The notes under the pieces: generated by a model
What the model saw: only the letters and a program-made list of their open reading frames with translations
What the model was told of the DNA's origin: nothing
Database searches by the model: none
Source of the DNA: Thamnocephalis sphaerospora
Lineage: Eukaryota > Zoopagomycota > Zoopagomycetes > Zoopagales > Sigmoideomycetaceae
DNA length: 23,189 nt
Reading direction: 5' to 3'
Assembly (NCBI GenBank): GCA_003614735.1
Contig: KZ992660.1
Location: 1 to 23,189 of the forward strand
Shown here: one piece after another, positions 10,272 through 19,544 of the stretch
How positions within the stretch are numbered: position 1 is the stretch's first letter
Layout: every line of letters begins with the position of its first letter
Program-made: the position numbers and the translations under genes

Positions 10272-13200
10272 TCACTCACGCACCGCCACGTGCTTGGCAT
10301 CTGATGTCGGATCGGAAGCATTGACCAGCGCATGTGCCGGGCTCTCACCCTTGGTCTCTGCGCAAGTAGCTGCGTTAACACTGCCGCAAACCAGCAACAA
10401 TCCAGCTGCGCAACGTACCAGCGATCAAATCACGTTCCAGATCCGCCTCATGTTCTGGGAACGCTGTGCTGTCAAAGAGATCGCCGAATAGCTTCTTGGA
10501 GAGCTCTTCGGCAGCAAGTGCCTATCGCCCAGCCCAGGTGTGAGCGACACCAGTACACAATCGCTATCGTCGTTGCCAGCTATTAGCGACACTTACATCC
10601 TGGTGGCCGGGGAAAAAGGCGCCATCCTCCTCAGTCGGATCTGCAATCGCAGCAGCAAGCTTTTGCTTGCCGTTGGTCTCCAAATGCTCGCGCCACAGCT
10701 TGGTGATATCCGCTACACGACTACAGCACACACCAACGTGTCAGTTAGCGTCTGAACTCAGTCTACGCTAATCCTGTTGGCACCTAGTGTGCCAACTCAC
10801 CTCGGCAGATACGTCCGTGCAAAGATGGCCGCCTCTGGAATGCGCTCCGTCTTCACCAGCAGGTCCAGGCACTCTTGCGCATTGCCAAGCTGCAGCCAGC
10901 AAGCAAATGCAATGTTGTTCTTGCCCTGCTCGGCTGTTGCGATGAAAGAAATCATTGTCAGTCCAAGTTTGCGTGGCGTGACTTGACCATCACCTACCAG
11001 CCTGCTTGGCAAGCTCTTCAATGCCCGCAGCATTGCCTGATGCGGTGTACAAAAGCAACAGCCCGCTGAGATCCTTAGCCTTGAGCAGACACTCTTCGGC
11101 CAGCGAGAACTGTGTATCGTCGCACCATTAGCATCCAGCGTTCAACGGGCCATCAGATGCGCTCACTCGACACAAGCCTACCTTCCACGCGTTGAGCGCC
11201 GCATCGCCAAGCGTGCGCCACTTGGCATCAGTCTCGACGGAGCGTGCAATCTCAAGTGCAATGTCCAGCTCATCCAGCTGCAACGCAAGCTCGAAGCGAT
11301 GCTCGTCGTCGGTAGACACGGAAAGTGCCAGTTCCTTGAGGTCTGCAGATGCAAAGATCAATGCCTGCATGACACTTCAGTGCTAGTACCTGTCGGATAG
11401 AAATACGCTACCTTGGCTTTCCAGGAAGCGAGCAATGCGGCTGCGCTGATCCTCTGGCACACTTGGCAACAGCGACTCGGCCGTCTCCAGATCGCCACGC
11501 AGGATGGCCGTCTGATACTCGATCACGCTGAGCGAGATCACGTAGCTGCAAACGTTGACATCCTAGGAAACGGCCATTGAGCATTAGCTACGCAATCCAA
11601 TGCAAATGCGCTGGCATCACGCAGCGCTCACCTTGTCGGCAATGTACACCCGGTTGTCGCGCGGGATGTAGCCAAGCAGGTACATGTTGCTACAGATGCA
11701 TCGGCCCAAATGCTTTGTTAGTCACGCGGCATGCAGAAACAAACCAATACACACTTACGTGTCAAAGTGAGCGATGGTAAAGGATTCGGTGCCGACCAGG
11801 TAGCTCAGCCGGTTCACCGCGTTGGTGTAGATGAAGCAGTCGCCCACCCAGCATCCCGAGCGCACGCTGATTCATGTCGCAGCGATGGTAGCAGCAAGGT
11901 CAGCAAGGCAGCACTGGGCTGGAATCCGTCTCCAACCCTCACCTATCGGCCAGCTCGTGAACAATCTCAAACACATCGTCAACGCCCTCCTCGGGAATCT
12001 CCTCGCCAGCCTCCGCAGCGCTGTCGTAGGCGCTACGGTCAAAGCGCAGAATAAAGCAGCTGTCGTCGCAGGCAAGCGCCACAAGGTCACCGCTGTCGGA
12101 CCAGATCACACGCTTCGGCGCGACATCGATACGGCGCACCACGTTGCCCGTCTCCCAATCGTGAAAGTTGATGTACGAGCTGCTGCGCACGGCCAGCAGA
12201 TTACCGCCAAAGATGCCCTCGGCCGCGTAGCCAATACGCGAAAACAGCCCGGTGATCTCCTTGAAGTTTTTGTACACCTTGATCTTGGTGGCTGACTCGC
12301 GCACTGCATACCTGCGTGTACAAACAACAGTGTCGTCGGCGCACTGTAAGCGCTCAAATGCAATCACATTGGCGATGGCCGCGATCCACTCACATGTTCG
12401 AGTCCTGAGCCCAGACAAACTCCAAGCCAGCGCCAAACGTCTTGTTGCGCCAGGCCAGCGCAGTATAGATGATGTACTCGCCGTCACCGCACACGACCAC
12501 AAAACTGGCGGATCACGCGTCAGCGTCGGTGCCGCATTAATGACCAAAGTCAAGGGCAAAAACGTACCGGCCATTCGGACTGTGCTGCAGCGACTGCGGA
12601 TAGACTTCGGCCGTGCCCATATCCTTGACGGGCAGCTGCATGCGCTCGCCATCCTTGACGTTGGCATCTGTAGCACCCGTTATGTGTAAACACGCATGCT
12701 CCACTCGCATAACATTCACCATCCATCCTAGTACACTTTTTCCATGCACGCACCAATAGTAGCCTTGACGTTGGCTGTCTGGACATCCGTCTGCTTGGCC
12801 CAGATGATCTTTCCGCTAGTGTCCATACTAATGGACGGCTCGTCACGACCAAGCTAATATTACGACACAGCATTAGCAACATGGTAAGCTATTGCCCACT
12901 CGGCAATACCGCCGCCTTCATGGCATTCGATCCGCACCTTGAACACCACAAGACCTTCATCGAAACCAACGGCCACCTCGTTGGAGGCCTTGGTCAGCGA
13001 CATGGACCACGCACGGTCCAGACCATAGTTGAGCGTGTTCTCCAGACGGTAGTTGTTGGCATGCCAGACGCGCACCGTGCCATCCTCGCTGGCCGTCAGG
13101 ATAATCGGCAGGTACGGATGGAAGGAGGCAGCCGCCACGTTCTGCGTATGGCCCTCGAGCGTGTGCACACATGTCTTGTTCTGGTAGTCCCAAATCTTGA

Positions 13201-14133
13201 CCGTCCTACATCAGTGCACGGAACGGCATTAGCATTGACCGGCCAGTGTACCAGCCATCCGCTCATCTGCACGCACTTGTCATCAGCCGCTGTGATCAGA
13301 TATGGCTTTTCGCTGCCATGATAATAGTCGACATAGTTGAGGCCCTTTTCGTGGCCCTCCAGCGTGTAGTTGGGCGTGTCCGAGCCAAGGCTCCACACCT
13401 TGACGGTGCGATCCTGCGACGCACTGGCAAACGTGTTCACGTCCTTTGGATTGATGGCAATCTTCATCACATAGTGGCTATGTCCTTCGAACGTCTTGAC
13501 GCACTTCCAGCCCTTTTCCCAATCCCACATTTTGATGCGCATGTCATCCGAGCCGGTGAAGATGTAAGGCTGCGTCGGATGCACGGCAATGCTACGGATA
13601 TAGTCGGCATGTGCATCCACGGTGGCCACCTTTTCCAGCGTGTTGTAGTTGAAGCAGCGCAGCTGCATATCGTCCGAACCAGTGACGATCCAGTTCTTGC
13701 GCGGAACAAAGCGCGCCGTGCGCACTACAAGGTCATCGTCAGCCGCTGCTACGGTTGCTGCTGCTGCTGCTGCTGCTGCTGCTTCGCCACGCCCTTTGCA
13801 CCGACTACCTACCTGGCAGTGCACACACTTCAATCGTCTTGACAAGCGTCTACCGTGCCAAGAGCAACATGTAAACAGACGTCGTCTATGCGCAAGCACC
13901 CGCTCACTCGCCTGCACTCACCTGACTCTCATAGTTCCAAATGTTGACCTTACCCGAGTAGAGCGCAGCAAGCAGCAGCGGCTCAGTCGGGTGGAATTCC
14001 ACACACTTGACGCGCTCCGAGCGCTGGAGCAGCTTACGCTGTAGACATGCACGCACGCCCGCCGTGCATCATCAGCATCCACCGTTGTTTCCGCTGCCTC
14101 CACCGCCGCACTTACCTTGACGTCCAACTTCAT
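10272..14133 (-). CDS. SEC27: Coatomer subunit beta' (beta'-COP)
   Basis: This is the COPI coat subunit that recognises dilysine cargo for Golgi-to-ER transport. My model has 18 exons and 871 residues (yeast Sec27 is 889, human COPB2 906). Exons on the minus strand: 14116-14133, 13922-14038, 13813-13849, 13277-13724, 12938-13205, 12754-12853, 12568-12667, 12394-12504, 11943-12311, 11759-11866, 11632-11689, 11412-11562, 11182-11342, 10998-11109, 10801-10933, 10597-10720, 10419-10521 and 10272-10369. All junctions keep phase and recover family sequence. Residues 1-300 form the first WD40 propeller ([23 protein letters not shown]), about 310-600 the second ([19 protein letters not shown]), and about 600-820 the alpha-solenoid ([21 protein letters not shown]). 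R15, K17, R59 and D206 match residues reported to bind dilysine signals. The 3' end is the least certain part: exon 18 has an alternative acceptor 12 bp downstream, and further acidic exons may exist below 10272. Confidence 0.94.
13756..13782. repeat. TGC/GCA trinucleotide repeat inside a SEC27 intron
   Basis: Nine perfect TGC units on the plus strand (GCA on the coding strand) lie inside the third SEC27 intron (13725-13812). Translated through, they would give a poly-Ala run. The splice junctions on both sides recover the conserved TLVKTIEV / VRTARF family sequence, so the repeat is intronic and likely length-variable. Confidence 0.85.
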
Positions 14134-14996
14134 ACCCTGTATCCCGCCACGTCAAGGTCAAGCAGTTAGCCCCAGTGCCCCTGTATACAACACCCTGCAT
14201 CGCACGCAACTGCGTCTGGTCCTTCCGCAGACACGCACCATGTTGCTGGTCAAGGTGGCTATGGCGCTGGTACAGGTGAAATGCGAACAGATGAAGACAA
14301 GGAATGGCAGGCGATAGGGTGGTGACGCGATGACAGTGACGGTGGCAGCGGAAAAGCGCGCTAGCCTACGTCTCTCAGCTTGCTCTACCTGCTAGACTGG
14401 CGCCGCCGCCAGCCAACGAGAGATCGACAGCAGTGTACAATGAGACGCAGTGACGCTCCGCTTGCCAGTTCTGGTCCGACAGTTTATATCGCCACATGTG
14501 GAGCACAAGTTGACATACACGCGGGGTAGGTTTATGCGTACGGCACCATCGGCTGCATCGCCCTATGGTTGGCAAAGCCACTCACCAGCAAGTATGCCAC
14601 GGTGATGCGCAGGACAGCTGCAGCATGGGCCTGCTGCAGCCACCGCTACCACGCCATGTGCGTGCATCGCTGGCCAGCCATGCTGCGATGCCAAAAAGGA
14701 TGGCATCTGGCCGGGTGCAGGCGATGGCACGCGCGTGGCGTGGCTGATCATCTGCCCGCTGGCGACCACCTGGCCGGCGGATAGTGTGCGGCAACGGCAG
14801 CGGCGATGCTGATGAGATGGGCTCCGTCTGCTCATTGGAACACAGGCGGAAGCGCAGCCGCTTTTATCAGGCGCAAATCCCCACGGCATGGCTAGCCAAC
14901 TCCTTCACACTACACTCGATATCGCCGGCATTCGCCAACACGCTTCCCTACTACCTCTATCTTGCCCATACTCCCAGCCAAACGCCAGTCTACATA
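14134..14996. promoter_or_regulatory. Divergent promoter region of SEC27 and THR1
   Basis: These 863 bp separate the two divergent start codons and should drive both genes. I see a TTTATAT stretch near 14482 and a TTTTAT near 14862, either of which could act as a TATA element. I found no exact Gcn4-type TGACTC site, the usual amino-acid-starvation element. The long plus-strand frame that continues upstream of THR1 from 14784 is not conserved sequence and is probably leader. Confidence 0.5.
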
Positions 14997-16224
14997 ATGG
15001 CACGCCGCGTTCGCATCTCGGTGCCGGCCTCCACCTCCAACATTGGCCCAGGCTTTGACGTGATGGGCATGGCGCTGTCATTGCTGCTGCAGGTGGAAGC
15101 TACATTCACGCCAGTCCCGGCCACGCAGGCCAATGGCGCTGGCAAGCCGGCCGACACAGTTGACGCGACCGACGCCGTGCTGACCAGCTGGACCATCGAC
15201 TATGACGGCGACAGTCCGGAAACGGTGCTGCTGGACGCGCGCAAGAATCTGATTACGCGCACGGCGGCCGACGTGGTAGCGCGTCACGTTGGTGCTGGTC
15301 GGCTGCCGCATGGCCTGCATGTGCACGTCAACAACCCTATTCCGCTGGGTCGCGGCCTCGGCTCGTCTGGCGCGGCAGTGGCGGCCGGTGTGCTGCTGGG
15401 TAGCGCGCTAGGCGACCTCAACCTGGACCTGGACATGCAGCTAGCCGAGTGTCTGCGTATCGAGCACCATCCCGATAACGTGACGGCAGCGCTAGCAGGC
15501 GGCTGGGTGGCCTGCTGGACCGATAGCGCCACTCACCGCGGTGGCTTTGTTCATCTGCCGGTGAACAAGGATGTGCTGGCTGTTGCGGTCAGCCCACGGT
15601 TCGAGGTCAAGACGGCAGCTGCGCGCGGTGTTTTGCCTAAAAGCTACAGCCTAGAGGATGTGGTAAGTGAAAAAGGAACAAAAGTGTGCAAGAGATGAAT
15701 AGCGATGATAGCAGCAAAAGTACTAATCATGCTGTGCTTTTGGCAATCATAGGTATTTAATCTCCAGCGTCTGACGCAGCTGACGGTGGTGCTGGGTGCA
15801 GAGCAGCTCGACGCAGAAAAGATTCACCGTGCCATGCAGGATCGCGTTCATCAGCCATACCGCCAGTCTTTGGTAGGTGGCATTCGGGCTGACAAAGCGG
15901 TGGCCGCCGTATTGTCATGGTCGCACCTGTGTTGCGTCAAGGTGGATGGCGCTGACCCACGCCATAATGGCGAATCCTGTCCAGATTCCAGGCATGGATC
16001 ACCTGTTGCAGACGATGACGCCCGCTTCGGATCCGGGCCTGCTCGGTGTGTGCATCAGCGGCTCAGGACCGACGGTGCTGGCGCTGGTGAGTCGAGCGGC
16101 CGATGCCAATGCCATTGCCGCCAAGATCCAGGCGGTATTTGCCAAGCAAAACATCCAGAGCGATGCACGCGTCCTGGAAATCCAGCGGGGTGGTGCTCGC
16201 TGTGACATAAAGGAGGTAGCATAG
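14997..16224 (+). CDS. THR1: Homoserine kinase (GHMP kinase family)
   Basis: This enzyme phosphorylates L-homoserine with ATP in threonine biosynthesis, in the cytosol. Three exons, 14997-15662, 15753-15872 and 15985-16224, encode 341 residues (yeast Thr1 is 357). Introns of 90 and 112 bp have GTAAGT and GTAGGT donors, and both fall between codons. Family motifs are STSNIGPGFD at residues 12-21, the GHMP ATP-binding loop PIPLGRGLGSSGAA at 114-127, HHPDNVTAALAGG at 157-169, MQDRVHQPYRQSL before the second intron, and the glycine-rich GVCISGSGPT at 283-292. I chose the ATG at 14997 because MARRVRISVPAS aligns with the family start; an in-frame ATG at 14784 would add 71 residues unlike any homologue. 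Residues 41-79 are a low-conservation loop. It is transcribed divergently from SEC27, with no functional link implied. Confidence 0.96.
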
Positions 16225-16696
16225 ATCTGGCTAGGCGGTGCCCCTGCAGGTGCCCCAGCCGCCCAGCAAGCTATGGCATGCTGCAAGCGACGAGCGCGTA
16301 CCAATGTCGATGCGCGTATGCTTATAGATAATTAGTCATGAAAAAACCATGGATATTGTCCTGCCTCTCCGCCTGACCACGCGTACATGTACATGAGACA
16401 GCGGTGGTGGTGAGGTGCATGTCGGGGCCCATGCGCATGCTGCAACGTCCGCGCTGCCATCCCTAGTCCACACTGCACTGACAAGCATAACTGACTCGAC
16501 TATAGTCAAGACGGCCGACTGCATGGCCACACGCCGCAGCCTGTGTGGCAGCTTTAAAGCACGCGCCAAAGTCCACCGTGCATACTGTCCAGCCGTACCT
16601 GCCCATCGCACTCATCTAGTTTTTTTCCTTTGCCACATTGCCTAGTTTGCACTCATTCGCCAGCAACACTACAGAATAGTGGTTGAGTTATCTGCA
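16225..16696. other. Intergenic: THR1 3' end and first peptide-gene promoter
   Basis: No gene supported. It contains the palindrome GTACATGTAC near 16384. The pyrimidine-rich stretch after 16600, with a T run at 16620-16626, leads into the first secreted-peptide gene. Confidence 0.5.
16553..16560 (+). promoter_or_regulatory. TATA-like TTTAAAGC box, peptide gene 1
   Basis: TTTAAAGC lies 144 bp before the ATG at 16697. The same or nearly the same octamer stands at a similar distance before the other three paralogues, so it is probably their TATA-like core promoter element. Confidence 0.6.
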
Positions 16697-16981
16697 ATGG
16701 CACGTACACTGCTCATCGTTCTGTCGCTGTTGGCTGCAAGTGCAGCAGCATTGGAACCTGTTTTGGATCCAGTGCGCAATGGTGCTGCAACGCTGCCTAT
16801 AAGGCGTGGCTACTTACCTAAAGCGAATGGCGGACCGCGTGTATTCCGCCGAGCCACAGCCGACTCTGCAAGACGAGCAGATGATCCAGGCAACGGAGCA
16901 ACGCCTCCCGATGCCAGCTGCCCATGGTGCTCCCCCGGTGTACATCCACCATCAGCAGAGATACCAAGTCCTGACCGCTAA
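16697..16981 (+). CDS. Secreted propeptide, family member 1
   Basis: No described family recognised. The single exon encodes 94 residues. Residues 1-18 are a signal peptide (MARTLLIVLSLLAASAAA). The family block NGAATLPIRRG follows at about residues 28-38, then two more dibasic sites (FRRAT, ARRAD), then DDPGNGATPPD. The two RR sites split the mature part into short pieces, as expected for kexin processing. The end is odd: after ATPPD the frame reads ASCPWCSP with two cysteines, whereas the neighbouring frame reads AAHGAPP, close to the HGPP of member 3, so the tail may have been replaced by a frame change. The first in-frame ATG was chosen; the signal peptide starts directly there. It is the first of four same-strand paralogues. 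Confidence 0.75.
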   Translation: MARTLLIVLSLLAASAAALEPVLDPVRNGAATLPIRRGYLPKANGGPRVFRRATADSARRADDPGNGATPPDASCPWCSPGVHPPSAEIPSPDR

Positions 16982-17392
16982 TGTTCAGCCTTACATTAAA
17001 GCACGTCCAACACGATAGCTGGTCAGCAAAGGCTGCTGTTCTGGTTGGCGTACATGCAAGTGTTTATGCTAGTACATCGTCACTAGGATGCAGAGCTGCA
17101 GTGCATAGCCAGCGTGGATATGCGGGTGTGTTGCGCAGCCAGTCCTGATGACCAGCCTGTTGCTTGCATTGCTAAATATATCGCTGCTGCTGCTGCTGCC
17201 ACTGCTGCTGCCTTGACATGCACAGTTGCCAGCACAGCGGATTTAAAGCCAGCGCTATCTCTCTGCATGCCACGATGATATGTTCGTCATCATCATCGCT
17301 CATCGCATACCCGCACCTACCGCTTGCATTTGTCGGCAAAGGCGCTCAGACCAGACATTTTCCACTCACTTATTGCATTTGATTTGTACACG
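16982..17392. other. Spacer between peptide genes 1 and 2
   Basis: No gene seen. It contains a GCTGCTGCTGCTGCTGCC-type triplet run at about 17183-17212 and a short ATC-rich run at about 17287-17297, besides the promoter box of gene 2. Confidence 0.5.
17242..17249 (+). promoter_or_regulatory. TATA-like TTTAAAGC box, peptide gene 2
   Basis: An exact TTTAAAGC lies 151 bp before the ATG at 17393, matching the boxes of genes 1 and 3. Confidence 0.6.
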
Positions 17393-17929
17393 ATGCGCTC
17401 TCTGCTTGCATTCCTATCGCTGCTGGCCGTAGCTAGTTTGGCGCAGGCATCTTCTACCGACCCGGCGGCAAATGGTGCTGCCATTCTCCCGATAAGACGC
17501 AGCCCGCAGTCACTCAAGACAGACTATAGTCACATTGCCCCAGCAACACAGCACGATTCGGTATCACGCAGCATCGGTGAAGTGCACACCAAACACGAGG
17601 CAACGCCAATGCCATACCATAGCTCCAGTTCCGTGGAGAAGGGCGAATCTGCGCAGCTGAAGCGACGCAATCCGCTGCCTCTCCGAGCTAGAGGTGTGCG
17701 CATTTCACGCCGGACGCTTGTAAAGCCCTATCATGACACCGGCCCGGTAAAAAGGGATGGCTCCACGCCGCTAGCACGACGTGATCCACTGTTGGTCAAA
17801 GGCAGCGGCATACGCATTGAGCGCAGGTTCAATCACTTTGCGAAGCGAGCCGTCAATCTTCCTGGCAACGAGGCAACTCCGCCAGACGTGGACAATGTGC
17901 CGCACTCAGGCACTGCTCCATCTCACTAG
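17393..17929 (+). CDS. Secreted propeptide, family member 2, with internal KR/RR-flanked repeats
   Basis: The single exon encodes 178 residues, about twice the length of its paralogues. A signal peptide (MRSLLAFLSLLAVASLAQA) is followed by the family block ANGAAILPIRRS. The extra middle part contains a tandem pair: RRNPLPLRARGVRISRR and RRDPLLVKGSGIRIERR, joined by a linker with TGPVKRDGSTP. Seven dibasic KR/RR sites punctuate the protein. The end, after the final KR, is AVNLPGNEATPPD with a PHSGTAP tail like members 3 and 4. This arrangement is that of kexin-processed repeat precursors (fungal pheromone precursors and Ustilago Rep1 are known examples of the principle), but no sequence match is claimed. 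The start is the first ATG; the in-frame extension upstream lacks an ATG. Confidence 0.8.
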   Translation: MRSLLAFLSLLAVASLAQASSTDPAANGAAILPIRRSPQSLKTDYSHIAPATQHDSVSRSIGEVHTKHEATPMPYHSSSSVEKGESAQLKRRNPLPLRARGVRISRRTLVKPYHDTGPVKRDGSTPLARRDPLLVKGSGIRIERRFNHFAKRAVNLPGNEATPPDVDNVPHSGTAPSH

Positions 17930-18359
17930 CCAATCTGCACTCTCAAGCATATGCAGCACAGCAACTGTAGCAGGATAATAGTATGTCCAGTCTGCTCTTG
18001 CTGCTGAATGGCAATAAAGTCATCTGGTCATCGTAGCGGTTATCAACCTTCACGCGTTTCTATGCGCAATGGTGGGTAGCAAGTGCGTCGGTTGTAAACG
18101 CAAATGTACGCCAGCATTGTTCACACTACATCGTCTTTGGCGCTGACAAAGTGGGTCACGACAGATGGCGCTATTTTTACGGCCACAGACATGCATACTG
18201 CGGTATGCTACGTGCAGCTGCCCGCACTACAGTTTAAAGCGCTCGCTGTCCGTGGCTCTCTGCAGCACACTGCCCATCGCCTCTCACTTTGCTCACACGG
18301 CTTCCCTTGCGTACATCCGTGTATTCATTTATCGCATTGCTTCTTCGTCATTCCACACG
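17930..18359. other. Spacer between peptide genes 2 and 3
   Basis: No gene seen. It contains the promoter box and pyrimidine-rich leader of gene 3. Confidence 0.5.
18233..18240 (+). promoter_or_regulatory. TATA-like TTTAAAGC box, peptide gene 3
   Basis: An exact TTTAAAGC lies 127 bp before the ATG at 18360. The leader between box and ATG is C/T-rich, as for genes 1 and 4. Confidence 0.6.
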
Positions 18360-18638
18360 ATGCGTTCGCTAGCTGTGCTTTTGCCTCTGTTGGCTGTAAT
18401 AGTGGTCATACAGTATCCCCTTGCGAGTGCCGTGCGCGACGCCATTGCTGTGCTGCCCATACGGCGTGGCTCTCCATCGCCAGTCAGCGCTGGCTCGCAT
18501 GGAACGCGCAGATATGTAGATCATGCAAGGCGAGCTGCTAGCGATCCTGGCAACGATGCGACACCACCAGATATCCACGGCCCACCCAATAGTGGCACAC
18601 GGCCAACACAGGCGGCCGCACTAAATTCCAACCACTAG
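18360..18638 (+). CDS. Secreted propeptide, family member 3
   Basis: The single exon encodes 92 residues. A signal peptide (MRSLAVLLPLLAVIVVI, cleavage possibly after ASA) is followed by YPLASAVRDAIAVLPIRRG, shared almost exactly with member 4. Two further dibasic sites, TRRYV and ARRAA, precede SDPGNDATPPD and a Pro/Gly-rich end (HGPPNSGTRP). It shares with member 4 both protein and DNA similarity across the block near 18410-18480, so these two are the most recent duplicates. The expected final fragment after the last RR is about 34 residues. No function is known. Confidence 0.8.
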   Translation: MRSLAVLLPLLAVIVVIQYPLASAVRDAIAVLPIRRGSPSPVSAGSHGTRRYVDHARRAASDPGNDATPPDIHGPPNSGTRPTQAAALNSNH

Positions 18639-19544
18639 CCTCGAGTTTTATCCACAAGGACACGCTGCTGTTCAGTTACGGTAAAACCAATACCATGTTG
18701 TCAGAGTGGCAGATGAAAATCTGGCGTTGACCTGTCGTAGCCTGCAAGTGTGGTAGTTTACCACATAACCGCGTCTTTACCAGCATCATCTCCAGATAAA
18801 GCATATCCTTTCTGCTCATTGGATCTGCTACAGCATGCTGTACTCGTCAGTAGTGCCCTCTTGATGAGTCGAGCACACGGTATTCCAACTGGGTGTCACG
18901 CAGACATTTGTAGGCTCGGGGCTATGCACTGTGACCGGCGGAAACCAATGACAAGGCCGGCATCGCGCAATGCTGCGCCGCAAAACTTTTGTCGCTGGCT
19001 CCAACGTGCTGCTACCACGCTAATCTGCGCACAGTTTGCAACTAGTGGGGATAAGCAGGCTATGCATTGGGTGTAGATCATGTGCTGATCAAACAAATGA
19101 CCAACAGGGCCGACAACAGTACCGCTGTAGTCGCTGCGCCATGGCATGCGAGCAAAGCCAGTATCACTGGCCTCTGGCGCGGATCATGCTGCACAGGCTG
19201 CTCTAGACACCATGCTTGCTCTCTTCTATCCGCGTGGGTGCCCATGGCAAGTGAGCCAGTACGTCATGCAGCAGGTGCAGACGCATGCACTGCATTATCC
19301 ACTCTACGAACGAGCATGTCGCTCTCGGCGCAGAACCACTCGACCGCAGCAGCCAGCGTTTGCTTCGTCACGGCGAATGTGCATGCTGGGCGTGTGTGTT
19401 TGCCGCAATGCAACAGTCTTAAAGCTTGCCCTTCCCGCGACATTCTACATGCACTCATCGCCCATCCCATCTCGGCTTTTATCCGCGCATTCCCATATCT
19501 ACCATCCCTATTGCGTCTCCTATCTGCCGAATGCGCTGCTGTAT
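18639..19544. other. Spacer between peptide genes 3 and 4
   Basis: About 900 bp, twice the other spacers. I looked for a decayed family member (MRSL, LPIRR or ATPPD blocks) and saw none. It contains only the promoter box and leader of gene 4 near its end. Confidence 0.5.
19418..19425 (+). promoter_or_regulatory. TATA-like CTTAAAGC box, peptide gene 4
   Basis: CTTAAAGC, one base different from the other three boxes, lies 127 bp before the first ATG at 19545. Confidence 0.5.

Noticed and set aside
10181-10310. Small plus-strand spliced frame beginning MAK, then RYTIVALA
   Set aside because: Only about 28 codons with a 39-bp intron, antisense to the SEC27 end, no recognisable product.
11347-11411. 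Alternative SEC27 acceptor (TGCAG near 11370) for exon 13
   Set aside because: It puts the next codons out of frame; the acceptor CTGCAG at 11343-11345 restores the conserved [16 protein letters not shown] sequence.
14784-14996. 71-residue N-terminal extension of homoserine kinase
   Set aside because: Unlike any homoserine kinase; the family start aligns exactly with the ATG at 14997, and a mitochondrial presequence is not convincing.
16806-17018. Overlapping +1 frame across peptide gene 1 as a separate gene
   Set aside because: Lacks a signal peptide; only its short HGAPP stretch is of interest, and that is reported as a possible frame switch.
17183-17297. Triplet runs as a mobile-element tail
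   Set aside because: Short simple repeats with no flanking duplication or element body.
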